From Fonsecaea monophora (Eukaryota > Ascomycota > Eurotiomycetes > Chaetothyriales > Herpotrichiellaceae), in assembly GCF_001642475.1 (NCBI RefSeq), contig NW_019173939.1, forward strand, positions 186,001 through 250,000: a stretch of DNA of 64,000 bases, in the 5' to 3' direction. The notes under the pieces were generated by a model. The model worked only from the letters and a program-made list of their open reading frames with translations, was not told the DNA's origin and did no database searches. The number at the start of each line of letters is the position of its first letter. Positions within the stretch are counted from its first letter, which is position 1. Shown piece by piece: positions 1-10,857 of this stretch. A program made the translations under genes and the position numbers.

Positions 1-769
1 ATTCGAAAGGCGACCGGTCCTTGAGGCGTTGCCAGTAAGGTGTCGCATGTTGGCCGATGTTCAGTTCCGGACGTATGCAATGAGACTCCTGTGGCATGGA
101 CGTTGTGTCGGGCATTTCGAACCCGTGAAGCACACATCGCAGGGTAACGTTCAGCCGAGCCAGGGCGATGAGATCGCCCACAGGAAGATTTTGGCTCAAG
201 GCGCAGGCAATTGGCCATAATGAGAGCAGTGACTCCAGACTGGGGGAGGGAGTCCGTTCCGCTGCAGCCATGGTTTGTACGGGTGCAGAGGGAACTGGTA
301 TACTTGGGACGCCTTATGCTCGCTCCGAGAGACCGTCGTGGTGGTCGTGGGCCATTTACGTTGTATTTGGTGCCTCAGTCATGATGTCTCGCAGGAAGCT
401 ACGAGAGCAGCAGAACTGTCCAGGTACTCTACGAAGCTCAGCAGCTGAGGGGATAATATTACACATGACGAAGCGTGGCGGGATGTGCCTTGGATTTCCC
501 GAATGGATGGGATTGTGGTTGGCTAACCAGCGACGAGGCTGCACCAGGCTGAGGTTCTGCCTCACCCAATGAATTACGAGCGAGCCAAGTCCATAATTAA
601 TTTGTTTCTCTCGCAAGCCACGACGATGATAGAGAGAGACTGTTGATGCAAACTGACCTTCCCACACACCACCTACGCAGTCGCTGTCCGGGTACCACCG
701 CCTCTTTCCTTTTCTCCTGCATCGATATATTCTCGTGCCTGCGACTGCGCTGCCTGAGCGGCTCTCGCC
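1..769. other. Upstream region of LSM8, no gene seen
   Basis: Only short overlapping frames occur here, none with a recognisable domain. The last 200 bases must hold the LSM8 promoter and 5' leader. The left edge of the window may cut the neighbouring gene's flank, but no coding end is visible. Confidence 0.5.
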
Positions 770-1131
770 ATGTCCCTCCAAACCTACATTGACAGTATGT
801 GACTGCCACCCCCACCCCACCACATTCCCACTTCTTCCACTGACCCTTCTCCGTTATAGAAAAGGTGCTGGTCATTACCGTCGACGGGCGGACTCTTGTC
901 GGAACCCTGCTCTCTTGCGATCAAGTCACCAACATTGTTCTGAATGAGACTGTCGAGCGTATCATCCGCCCAGCAGATGACCCCGAACCGAGCTCCCAGG
1001 TCAGCCATGGCCTGTACCTGGTGAGAGGCGACAACATCACGATCGTGGGACTCGTGGACGAGGAATTGGACAAGAGCATCGACTGGGACAAAGTCAGAGG
1101 CGACGTTATTGGGACTACAAAACACGTGTGA
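770..1131 (+). CDS. LSM8: U6 snRNA-associated Sm-like protein LSm8
   Basis: LSm8 is the subunit that specifies the nuclear LSm2-8 ring, which binds the 3' end of U6 snRNA and supports pre-mRNA splicing. Exons are 770-794 and 860-1131, giving 98 residues, the usual LSm8 length. The first exon codes for only eight residues plus one base. The donor is GTATGT and the acceptor TATAG; joining gives MSLQTYIDKKVLVITVDGR, the normal LSm8 start. The Sm1 motif lies around residues 18-38 (GRTLVGTLLSCDQVTNIVL) and Sm2 around residues 60-73 (LYLVRGDNITIVGLV). The C-terminal tail ends in GDVIGTTKHV. Gene finders that require longer first exons would miss the true start and begin inside exon 2. Confidence 0.95.
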
Positions 1132-1757
1132 TTTTTGAGATCGGAAGTCCTTGGAAAAAAAGCCACAGCTCGAATTGACCTAGCAACAATATCGCCCGTA
1201 CCAGGCCAGATCACAGAGTGGAAGTCACCTCAGAGAGCCTACCTCCCGCCACGAGGACTGAGTTCGCCAATGCACGATCCGTCCACTGCCCAGAATGAAA
1301 AACGTGTGGGAGGGCTGAACTGGGGACACGAGTGTGTGAAGACCATGCTTGCCATCGCACAATGGAGCATTAACCAGCAATGCAACGAAGGCATACTCGC
1401 TTTCTACGCCTCGGCCTCAACGAACCGCCACCCCGGGCAGCATGTTGTCAAGTGTATCGTTGTATCAGCCTTCATCTTACACATGTCCCTCGGAAACGAT
1501 CACCCGAGTCAAACCCAGTGGTCTCGCTCCGGCAGCTCAACACCCACATCTCTAGTGAAAAAAAACCCCCTGAGGAAGTCTGCGTTTGTCACACGTCTGG
1601 CTTGTTCAATCTATGGACTCGGGAATTCAATCTTCTACAATCATCACTTCAATTGCTCTTTGGTCTACCACGTCCAGTCTATCAGACATCAAGCTTAATT
1701 TTGCATTCATTTGTGGATCAAAGCCACTACAATGCGCCTACCACTCTGATCCGGCGA
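1132..1757. other. Spacer between LSM8 and permease 3' ends
   Basis: This is the gap between two convergent genes. Several overlapping frames of 60-190 codons occur, but they lack domain-like composition and conserved starts. I see nothing beyond presumed 3' UTRs. Confidence 0.5.
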
Positions 1758-3565
1758 TCAATAAGTGAAGCGGAATGCTGGGTGGTCATCTCCAAGGTTG
1801 TTCTTTTCGTCCTCTGGCAAATTGTACCTGTCGTCACGGCCGCCATGGTCTCTAAGTTTGTTCTCTCTTCTGATATAGAAGAGGAAAATGACGGAAGAGA
1901 TTACGCATAGCCAGATCAGACCCAGTCCTAAGCCATATCCGAGTGGGTATTCGGGTGCCTGGGTTGTGATAAACATGTTGCTAGCTGATTGTCAGTCACG
2001 ATTCTCATAGCATTGTGTCGGCTCACCCACGAAGCAACGATACCGCCGCAGTTACCGAATCCAATCATCATTGCGGAACTCACACTACGCTTGTAGTGGC
2101 CGGCAACGTTGTTACTCACCCACACAAGAGTAACTGGCTGAGCAATATATCCGCCACCAATCACGGCATACAGGGCGAAATACCTGACTCCGACGCTCAC
2201 GCTAGTTTGCCATTATCAGCATAAGGTCTTCCAAGGTTGAAATGGGTTTGGAGGAGGATTACTGTGGCGGCTCAGGGTATACTTACTGGTGCATGTTCAA
2301 TAGGATTGCATAGCCGATGGTTGCGATGAGACAGCCACCCAAGATGAATCCAAAGCGATGATGAAGCTTGTCGCTTGCCACGGCACAGGTCAAAGCACAG
2401 ATGGTGGCAAAGACGAAGATAGGGATAGACATGACCTGCGCTCGGATCGAGGTCCATCCGAGTTGTTTGAGGATGGTCGGAGTAAAGAACGCGCCACTGT
2501 AGCCAGTGGTGACAATACCGAGATACATTGCGATGCTGGCTCAAGTCAGTCGCCCCTTTCCAGGCACAAGAAAGGCGTTCAGAACATGACTGACCCTAGA
2601 TAGATCTTGACGTCGCTAAAGATGCGTTTGGCAGCCTTCTTGTTCCAATGGCTCATGTTGGCACCTTCAGCATCCATGGCCAGTCGACGAATGAGGAGTT
2701 CACGCTCGTCAGACTTGAGGAACTTTGCAGTCTCGGGCCAGTCTGGAACGATCCAGTATGAAGCGACGGCCACCACTACCGTGAAGAGGCCTTCGATGAT
2801 GAAGATCCATCTCCAACCACCGTATCCAGCAATCCCGTCCATGTGAGCAATTGCGTACGCGAGGAGGCCACTGAAAGCACCGGCAATGATAGCGGCAGAA
2901 AAGAACAGGTTGAATCTCCATTGCAACTCGTGGCGCTTATAGAACCTGTTGTCTATCAGCACAGTTGTGGACGCACCGCATCCTGACGCGACAAAGGCGA
3001 AGACTTACATGGAGATCAAATAGAGGCACCCGGGAAAGAAGCCAGCTTCAAAGACACCTATGATGACTCGACAGACCACAAGCCCGGCAAAGGATTGAGT
3101 GACCCCTTGACAGATGGTGATGACTCCCCAACCAAGCATTATGGACGAGATGAAGATGGATGGGCGCACTCTTTTCAGGACGAGGTTGCTCGGAACTTCC
3201 AGAAGAATGTAAGGGATGAAGAAGGTGAACAGCGCGATGTTATAGTCCTGGCCGCTCATGTTGAGATCTTTCTCCAAACCCTGGATGCGAGCATTGCCGA
3301 TGTTGATACTGGGGGACCAGAGTTTGTCAACGGACGGTCATTGCGAGGGACCTTGGAACCACACATACCGGTCGATAAAGGCGCAGAGAAAGAGGACGAA
3401 GAGGATCGGAACAAGGTTGAGGTCGGTCTTGAGGAGCACCTTCTTCTCAAGCTCCCGATCAATCTCCTGGGCCTCGCCCTTGATACTCAGGCTGATGACT
3501 TCGTGCATCTCTTGTGTGACAGGAACGTCCTCGATTTCGGCTTTGTCGATGACCTTTGCAGCCAT
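1758..3565 (-). CDS. MFS permease, Dal5/Tna1-like anion:cation symporter
   Basis: This is a plasma-membrane major facilitator of the allantoate permease (ACS) family, whose members import organic acids, allantoate or nicotinate; the substrate here is unknown. Reading down the minus strand, exons are 3565-3369, 3308-3009, 2945-2595, 2535-2287, 2201-2031 and 1980-1758, giving 496 residues in frame. Family signs include the cytosolic N-terminus leading to LVPILFVLFLCAFIDR, then INIGNARIQGLEKDLNMSG, LEVPSNLVLKRVRPS, GVFEAGFFPGCLYLIS and GYGGWRWIFIIEGL. The last intron is best joined with donor GTGGGT, not the adjacent GTGAGC, because only that keeps frame and yields GIVASNMFITTQAP, the usual ACS sequence. 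It runs convergent with LSM8. The closest function by resemblance is high-affinity nicotinate or allantoate uptake, which is inference. Confidence 0.88.
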
Positions 3566-5931
3566 GGTGACGGAATGCTCGCCGGCTTAAGAGGCAGAGA
3601 AGAGGATGAGGAGAGGGAATCAGCGAGCAACTTGAGATCAGAAAGGGAAGATTGTCGCAAACGATGAGTCTTGAAGCTCCAGCTGGTCCAAATGTCAACG
3701 GGGAGCAGGTCGCGGTTTTATCACATTTCCCCATCTACACGTTCTCCCATGTTGGTGATTGACAAGGCCCTGGATGCGCTAGCAGACTGAATATCAATAC
3801 CGAACCACAGTACCGAGTCGATTCCGCCTCCGTGGCGTCCATTCAATCTTCCCCAGACCTGGGGTTGCATGGGGGTTGAGGAGTAAGGAAGCCACATTTG
3901 GTTCTTTTTGGGTATCAATGACACCCTCTCCGCATAACACAAAGACTTGGCCTTTTCCAAGTGCTCACTAAAGACGAGCAGTGTTTGGTTGGATTCCGAG
4001 TACGAGTCATCTCGTAAAGAATGGAGCGATGGAACGATGGAACTGGACGTCGTTGCCAAGGGCATAGAGTGTTTTGCTTGTCCCAACTCTTTTACTCGGT
4101 ACGGCCACACCAATTGTCGATCGTCTGTCATGAAGAAAAAGTCTGGATGGCAGCGGTGCCAGTCCAAGTCTGGTAAAGACTGGGGTACTCGCCCCGGGCT
4201 TGTTCTATCCCACATACCACCAAAGTGCTCTGGCCAGGTTATCGGTCCGGGACCCATTGTCCGCCCTTTGCCAGCAAGGGGCAAGCGGTTCTCGGCGCCA
4301 AATTCAGGCACATCCTGACTTGGACTCATTTGGTTTGAAGCCGGGGTCAAACCGGGGTCGTTCTGGGCAAGCAGACACAGGGTCTTGCTAGAGGCTGGGG
4401 GAACAAATTGAGTGCGGAATTTGCCACGAGGCGCAACGGACCAAAGCCGCACCATGATCCAGATGCCCTTTCAGCCCATCAAGCTACGCCTCATTTGGCC
4501 AATTGCTCTCTTCCCACCCTATACACACTTCGGACTGACCGGAGACAGTCCCGAGCACAAGAAGCTGTCAGTGTTGAAGCTTATACAAGGCATGGACAGG
4601 TTTCTCGGGCCTGTGCAGAAACTCGAACCGTGGATCTCAGTGAGAATGCAGGGTTCCGATCATCTGCTGCCACCCGAATCATTGGGCTGGAAAGACAGGA
4701 GGGGAAGCCGCCCTGTAAGGACTGAAACGCGACCGAGCAAGTTCTCCTGGAAAAAGCAGCATAGTTATCATTGGAGGAATCCGAGACAGAAGACTCAGCA
4801 AATACGAAAGGATCCAACGCAGGCGAGAAACGGACACTATTTGCGGTTCATTGTGCGACCAAGAAGCCAGCCTTGAGTACTGGGCTTTCCTTCTGATGAT
4901 GTTATGGATTTGGAATGGCGTTTGCTAATAACAAATTTGGTGTTACCACGTTCCAATACGACTGCAGCCCGGTCCAGAATGAGGTCCATCTCAGACCGAA
5001 ACATGCTGCCGGAATTGCCTTTTCCAGAAGTGGCACACCTACACTACACGCAGAATGGTCAATCAGCTTTGCGCTCTCTCCTGGCGTCTACAGGGCTTCT
5101 CGCTATCGAATAATGAGTAGTGAACACCCCCAGACGATGGCGTTTTCTTTGCAAATCCAGACCTGACGTACGTCGGAAACGGGGTCTCGAGCACCTTTGC
5201 AGCATGATCCGATGCATTCAACCGCTCCGTCTGCTAGTCTGCCCGTCTCAGGTCTCGACCTTGAGCCTTGCGACGTGGATTCCCTGTCCAACCGACACAA
5301 GCGGTTTTCGCCAAACAGCGGAATCATTCCCCTCTGCTCGCTACGAGGTATGTATACCACGTTCAGAAGTGTTGACGACCTGCATTATTGGCCAGGCTAT
5401 TTCGCCCTCACACGTGTCCTCCACAGTCGTTTAAGGAGTTGCGGAGATTCTGGTAGAGTTAGGCACCACGTACATACGTGCCTGGTAGCGAGGGTAGTTG
5501 ATCACGTCCCTGAGCTCACATGTGAATAAGGGGAATCCTGTGAACTGTAGAACGAGTTAAAGTCAGTCTCATATAGGCGTGGAGAGGGGACGAGAGAGGA
5601 TCGTGTGTATGTACCATAGGTAGGTGGGTATGATTAGGGATGAGAGTCGCAGTTGGTCGGGCAGGTGGTAATCGTCTTTCTTTGCACGTTCATTGTGGGA
5701 ATCCCCATGGGCCCCATTATATATACACTGGACCGATGTGGGCGATTTTGGCGATGCATATCTGTCAACGTCTGGTTTGAGATATCGCGGATTGGTTTGT
5801 TCTATATTTATCTATCCAACTATATACCCGACCGAGTAATACCGTCCGTCCACCTCGTCTCATCGTCTGATCGTCTGATTTATCTATCTATGATGGATCA
5901 TTATTCTCTAGATCTCACTCCCTTTCTCCTT
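3566..5931. other. Long spacer upstream of permease, no supported gene
   Basis: Two longer frames occur (3721-4455 minus, 244 codons; 4412-4876 plus, 154 codons). They overlap, lack domains and have random-looking composition, so I do not call them. A direct repeat of CCGGGGTC occurs near 4341-4358. The right part (about 5640-5930) is T- and ATC-rich and forms the 3' flank of the maltase gene. The permease promoter should lie just above 3565. Confidence 0.5.
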
Positions 5932-7773
5932 TCACCGGCACTTGGCCAACAACCCCTCCCACGGCCTCAGCGGGATCTGGCCCTCGCGCGGTTTCCGCGG
6001 CTGGCCCGACGTGTACGTCCCGCAGACCCAGGAGTCTACTCTGGTTGTCGTCGGTACCGTCCATTCGACGTGTTTACCAGAAAAGTTGAGCACCACGAGC
6101 CAGCGATCCGGGCCCGTGGCGCTGGTCCGAAGGTAGGCCAGGACGTCCGGGTCCGAGGGCGAGAGTTCCTCGTAGTCGCCGTAGACGAAGGCCGCGGCGT
6201 GGGTTTTGCGCTCGCGGATGCCGCGTTGCCAGAACTGCCATGTTGACAGTTCTTCGTCTTCACCTTCGCCTTCTTCTTCGTCTTGGTTGTTCGGCTTGTG
6301 CTTCTTGGCCGACCCCGCCTTCATCTGGTCTTCGGCGTTGATGCCGGTCTTGTAGTCGTCCATGACTCGCATCCACGGCTTCACTCCAGAGCGGCAGAAG
6401 CCCGCGTTGTCCGAGCGACTCCATTGGAAGGGCGTGCGCGCGTGATCGCGAGCTTTGAGGTGGATGATGTTGCGGGCCTGGTCGAGCTTGGCCGCGTCGT
6501 GCCTGTAGATCTGCTGGCACTTCCGCCAGTAGTTGATGGTCTCAATGTCCTTGTACTCCTCGTCAATGTCCCAGTCGCGCGGGGCGTTGCGCATCCCAAT
6601 CTCCTCACCCTGGTACACGAACAATGTGCCGCCCAGGGTCGTCTGCATCAGGGCCAGCAGCTTGGCGCCCTTGTCGCACAGGCCGTCGCTGTCGTCCGTG
6701 TACCGCGTCACGCTGCGCGGGTTGTCGTGGTTCTCGATGAAGACCGTGTTCCACCCGTCCCGCTCGATCATGCACCGCTGCCACCGCGTGATGATGGACT
6801 TGAGTTCCTTGACGTCCCACGGCTTCAGCGCCATCCGCACGTTGGGCTTGTCAATGTCCACCACGTCGAAAATGAAGATCATGTTCAACTCGCCGGCGTC
6901 GGCGCCGACGGTGCGGAGGATCTCGTCTTCGTCGGACACGCCCGGCATTTCACCGACCGTGATGGTGTCGTACTTCGAGAGCACCTCCCGGTGCATCTCG
7001 CCGAGGTATTCGTGCAGTTTGGGCCCGTTGACGAAGAACTGCGTCCCCGGCTGGTACTTGTGCGTCAGGGGATCCAGCACCACGGGCGCGTCCGGGTACG
7101 TGGGCACCTTGCTGATCATGTTGATGACGTCTTGTCTGAAGCCCGCGACGCCGCGGTCCAGCCAGAACCGCATCACGTCCCACACGGCCTCGCGCACGTC
7201 GGGGTTTTCCCAGTTCAGATCGGGCTGGTCCGGCGTGAAGATGGACAGGTAGTATTCCCCCGTGCCCGTGTCGTAGGTCCACGCCGAGTTCGCTTCCCCG
7301 AGGATCTGGGCCCAGTTGTTGGGCGGTGCGGGCACGCCGGCGTCGCTGACCGACCTGGGCGGCTTCCAGATGTACCAGTCTCTCTTGGGGTTCGTCCTCG
7401 ACGAGCGCGACTCCAAAAACCACGGATGCATGTTGGACGTGTGGTTGACCACGAGATCCATCATGAGCTTCATGTCTCTCTTCTTCAGCTCGGCGATCAG
7501 AGTGTCCACGTTGTCGAGGGAGCCGTAGATGGGGTCAATGGCCTTGTAATCAGCAATGTCGTAGCCCATGTCGGCCTGCGGGGACTTGTAGATTGGTGAC
7601 GTCCATACAATGTCAATGCCCAGCTCTTTCAAGTAGTCTAGACGGGATGTGATGCCCTTGACGTCGCCCCAGCCGTCGCCGTTGCTGTCTTGAAACGACG
7701 ACGGGTAGATCTGGTAGATGACGGCTTCTTTCCACCATTTTGGTGTCGCGTAGGTCGATGGCGTCCCGGGCAT
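5932..7773 (-). CDS. Alpha-glucosidase (maltase), GH13 family
   Basis: This intronless gene codes for a 613-residue glycoside hydrolase that releases glucose from alpha-1,4 oligosaccharides such as maltose. There is no signal peptide, so it is probably cytosolic like yeast maltases. The (beta/alpha)8 barrel starts at WWKEAVIYQIYPSSFQDSNG. Catalytic residues are visible: nucleophile D215 in GFRQDVIN, acid/base E275 in TVGEMPG and transition-state D350 in ENHDNPR. The early conserved block DLVVNHTS is also present. An acidic stretch near residues 495-510 (QDEEEGEGEDEEL) sits between the barrel and the C-terminal beta domain and is longer than I expect for the family. G+C is clearly higher than in flanking DNA, as in other well-expressed genes in this window. 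It is divergent from fumarylacetoacetase across 890 bases. No MAL activator or maltose permease is adjacent. Confidence 0.95.
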   Translation of the reverse strand: MPGTPSTYATPKWWKEAVIYQIYPSSFQDSNGDGWGDVKGITSRLDYLKELGIDIVWTSPIYKSPQADMGYDIADYKAIDPIYGSLDNVDTLIAELKKRDMKLMMDLVVNHTSNMHPWFLESRSSRTNPKRDWYIWKPPRSVSDAGVPAPPNNWAQILGEANSAWTYDTGTGEYYLSIFTPDQPDLNWENPDVREAVWDVMRFWLDRGVAGFRQDVINMISKVPTYPDAPVVLDPLTHKYQPGTQFFVNGPKLHEYLGEMHREVLSKYDTITVGEMPGVSDEDEILRTVGADAGELNMIFIFDVVDIDKPNVRMALKPWDVKELKSIITRWQRCMIERDGWNTVFIENHDNPRSVTRYTDDSDGLCDKGAKLLALMQTTLGGTLFVYQGEEIGMRNAPRDWDIDEEYKDIETINYWRKCQQIYRHDAAKLDQARNIIHLKARDHARTPFQWSRSDNAGFCRSGVKPWMRVMDDYKTGINAEDQMKAGSAKKHKPNNQDEEEGEGEDEELSTWQFWQRGIRERKTHAAAFVYGDYEELSPSDPDVLAYLRTSATGPDRWLVVLNFSGKHVEWTVPTTTRVDSWVCGTYTSGQPRKPREGQIPLRPWEGLLAKCR

Positions 7774-8663
7774 TCTGGGGGTTCAAAATCGTCACAAGAT
7801 ACGCAAAGAATAAAAGGAGGGTACTTGGATCTGCTCAATATTTCATCACCACATACTACCTATTCCAGTGTGTACTCCTTATTGTCTGAGATGGCATTCA
7901 TTTCCCCCAATTGATTTCCAGCGAAAGAATCTCCGACTGATGTCGTCATGGTCTGATTGGGAAGTCGAGCCGTTGATCAGATTCGGTATTTGCTGGTCTC
8001 ACATTATTAGTTGGCATAGAGGGAGAGATTCGATTCGCTGTTGCTGCTCTTGTTCCGCATGAGCATCGGTGTGGGCGGGTATCCTCTCACTCCGTCTGTG
8101 CATGCTCGACTCTCTGTGGGATGTAAAGAGTAATTTTTGTGGGTGTCAAACTGCGCCCTCACCTCTTTTCGACTCACCAACCTGCCGCGACTGTAACCTC
8201 TTGAGTGAGGATACATCACAAGAAAGCCCAAAGGGTTTACAGAATACTGCCGTGGTGGTCAAAGAAACTGAGGGTAAGTTCAAACTTGCAGTCATTCGAT
8301 GGCTGATGGAGCCTCCAAATACTCATTGAACAACCAGTATCAAGCCGGAACGCCCACCCAAGCAGACCGAGTTCCTTGACACAAAAGGGCCCTACGGGCA
8401 ACCTCTCCAGCCCTGGGACTGGCAGACTAAATAACGAATCGGCTCCGGACAAGCACCAAGACTGTGAAAGCCGCCCCGGAAACAACGACGGAATTTGCTC
8501 CGTACTGCCCGCCTCTGACATATACTACTTCGCACATGGTGGTGACGGGCATCTTAATAGGGACATCATCCACTGAACAAAGAGGAGATTTGATCTCCAA
8601 CAAGCACTGTGTGATCGAATAACTTCAAACTGGACAGAAAAGACAAAGAAACAGACAATCAAC
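7774..8663. promoter_or_regulatory. Divergent promoter region, maltase / fumarylacetoacetase
   Basis: This 890-base interval separates two divergently transcribed genes and must contain both promoters. I see no other coding potential. No operator is claimed. Confidence 0.5.
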
Positions 8664-10022
8664 ATGGCATCTCTCAAATCATGGTTCCCAATCCCAAAGT
8701 CGAGCCATTTCTCTTTGGCCAATTTGCCCTTTGGCATCATTTCTACAACATCCAAAGCTACTCCACGACCAGCTGTGGCAATTGGGGATCATTGCTTGGA
8801 CCTACAGGAATTTGCAGCTTCGGGGGCCTTTTCATCGCTCGGGTTTGACGTTTCGTGTTTCTCTAAGCCGACCCTCAATGACTTTGCGGCCTTGGGAAGA
8901 CCGGTTCATCGCTCTGTTAGAAAATACCTGCAAGATGTCTTCGCCGAGAACACATCTCTGGCGGACGTCTTACAAAGCAACAAACCCCTGCAAGAAAAAT
9001 GCCTAATCCCCAAGGAGCAAGTCAAGATGCATATGCCGATGCAGATTGGTGATTATACGGACTTCTACGCCGGCAAGAACCATGCCTTCAACGTTGGATG
9101 CCTGTTTCGAGGACCTGACAACGCACTGCAACCCAACTATACGCATTTGCCAGTGGGTTACCATGGAAGGGCGTCGTCGGTGGTCATCTCAGGTACACCG
9201 ATTACGAGGCCCAATGGTCAGATCCTGGAAAACCCCGCCGCAACACCCAAGAAACCGATATTCACCCCTTGCCGGCGACTCGATATCGAACTTGAACTCG
9301 GCGCTTTTCTGTGCAAAGGGAACAAGATGGGCACCAACATTCCCATCTCTGAGGCTGCAGACCATATCTTTGGATTCGTGCTGCTGAATGACTGGTCCGC
9401 CCGAGATATCCAAGCATGGGAATACGTTCCGTTAGGACCATTCTTGGCTAAGAACTTTGGCTCCACCATCAGCCCGTGGGTGGTGCTGACCGACGCATTG
9501 GAGCCGTTTCGATGCAAGGGCATCCCGAACGAGACGGATCTGCTGCCCTACCTACAGGAGAAGGAGGAGAAGAATGTGTATGACATTCGATTGCAGGTCG
9601 ACATCACGCGTAAGTCTGACACACCGTAAGCGCCGTTCTCCAAGTATGTTTGACGACTAACATAAAGATATGCAATAGCCGAGAGCGGTTCGACGACTAC
9701 AATCTTGAATTCTAACGGCCGCAATCTACTCTTCTCATTTCCGCAGATGCTGGCTCACCACTCAATCGGTGGATGCCCCATGGCGGTTGGTGACCTCCTG
9801 GGATCGGGCACAATCAGCGGTACGGAGGCAGGCACGGAAGGGAGTATGCTCGAAATAACCAAGGGCGGGAAAGAAAGCGTCAAGTTGAACGGAGGAGTGG
9901 AGCGGAAGTTCTTGGACGATGGAGACACAATTACAATGTACGGCGTCTGCGGCACCGAGGAGTCTGGACTTGTAGGCTTCGGAGAGTGTTCGGGCAAGAT
10001 CCTGCCTGCCCCTAAGATCTGA
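8664..10022 (+). CDS. fahA: Fumarylacetoacetase
   Basis: The last enzyme of tyrosine/phenylacetate degradation, it hydrolyses fumarylacetoacetate to fumarate and acetoacetate in the cytosol. Exons are 8664-9609 and 9679-10022 (intron GTAAGT..ATAG), coding for 429 residues, close to the family norm of about 420-430. The join restores QVDITPESGSTTTILNSNGR. Active-site blocks are clear: DYTDFYAGKNHAFNVG (metal Asp and nearby ligands), LDIELELGAF (two metal Glu), LNDWSARDIQAWEYVPLGPF (metal Asp) followed by LAKNFG (Lys), then MLAHHSIGGCPM and GDLLGSGTISG. The gene is followed on the same strand by a CYP504-type P450 and homogentisate dioxygenase, as in the Aspergillus phenylacetate/tyrosine clusters (known from literature on A. 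nidulans fahA/hmgA). Confidence 0.96.
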
Positions 10023-10857
10023 GTCGGCACGTCAATTGTACTGTATGTACCTGATGGATAGACGGAGAAGAGTGAGCCAAAAAGTATCAGACGAGCTCGC
10101 ACTTGCGCAATTCCGCACCTGGTCGTAGAGAACTTACCGCATCTGGGGGTATTTGCATAGCAACCAATCGTAATAGAGGGATTCAAGATTAGGTCACAAT
10201 TAGAAGAATCTGCACCAATTGGATGCGGGTCGTTAGGCTAATAATTACTTCATTCCCCGGATTCTCGCCGTATTCGATCTTCTCCTCCTCGACCCCGTTG
10301 TCTCCCGCGCTATTGGCCACTTGAGATGGGGGTGATGTTCCAAACAATGACGATGAAGCGGCCTCGTTCCGCTCATGGATGCCTTTACGAGGCCGTCGTC
10401 TTCTCCACCTCCACTACTGAGTGCGGATGATAGGCACCCCTCCAACTGTAGGACCCCTTCGTGAGACACCTGCCACTGCACGCCCTCTACCGCAGGTAAG
10501 CGTTGAACGAGAGGGGATTTTCTGTCCGAGATTCGTCCAGTACGTCTCCTCAACTACGATTGTTGTGGGCGGTGTGCCAAAAGGATATAATTGAGAAAGA
10601 CCAGCCTCTGCATTCTCAAGGAATCCGACTCCATCTCTCAATTCTCAGTTCTATCAGCAGCGTTCACTTGTCTTCTCAACCGGCAGGCTGTGCCCTCTAT
10701 TAGCACGCCGGACTCGATATCTTTCTTTTTCTGCCTTGAGGTCTGACGGTCTTGACTGTCTGTGCGTCCTATATCATATATTGAATGAAACGGCCATCAC
10801 AACAACTTTCAGCGAGTTCTGTTTACCTGTGGACCAATTCCCAAAGCGACCACCAAG
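10023..10857. other. Spacer and promoter between fahA and P450
   Basis: The two flanking genes are in tandem. The interval holds the fahA terminator region and the P450 promoter. A candidate leader with pyrimidine-rich tracts lies at about 10700-10740. No other gene is seen. Confidence 0.45.

Noticed and set aside
2026..2027. GTGAGC donor for the last permease intron
   Set aside because: It breaks the reading frame; the overlapping GTGGGT donor keeps frame and restores the family sequence.
3721..4455. 244-codon minus-strand frame
   Set aside because: No domain, no clear start context, overlaps other frames, and composition looks random; not enough for a gene call.
4412..4876. 154-codon plus-strand frame
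   Set aside because: Overlaps the previous frame, with no recognised motif and no splice continuation.
6283..7599. 438-codon plus-strand frame
   Set aside because: Antisense shadow of the high-G+C maltase gene; rich in Val, Arg and His as expected from a mirrored coding frame.
5932..7773. High G+C maltase as a recently transferred gene
   Set aside because: The trp, aminotransferase and SF3a66 genes share the same raised G+C, so codon bias explains it better.
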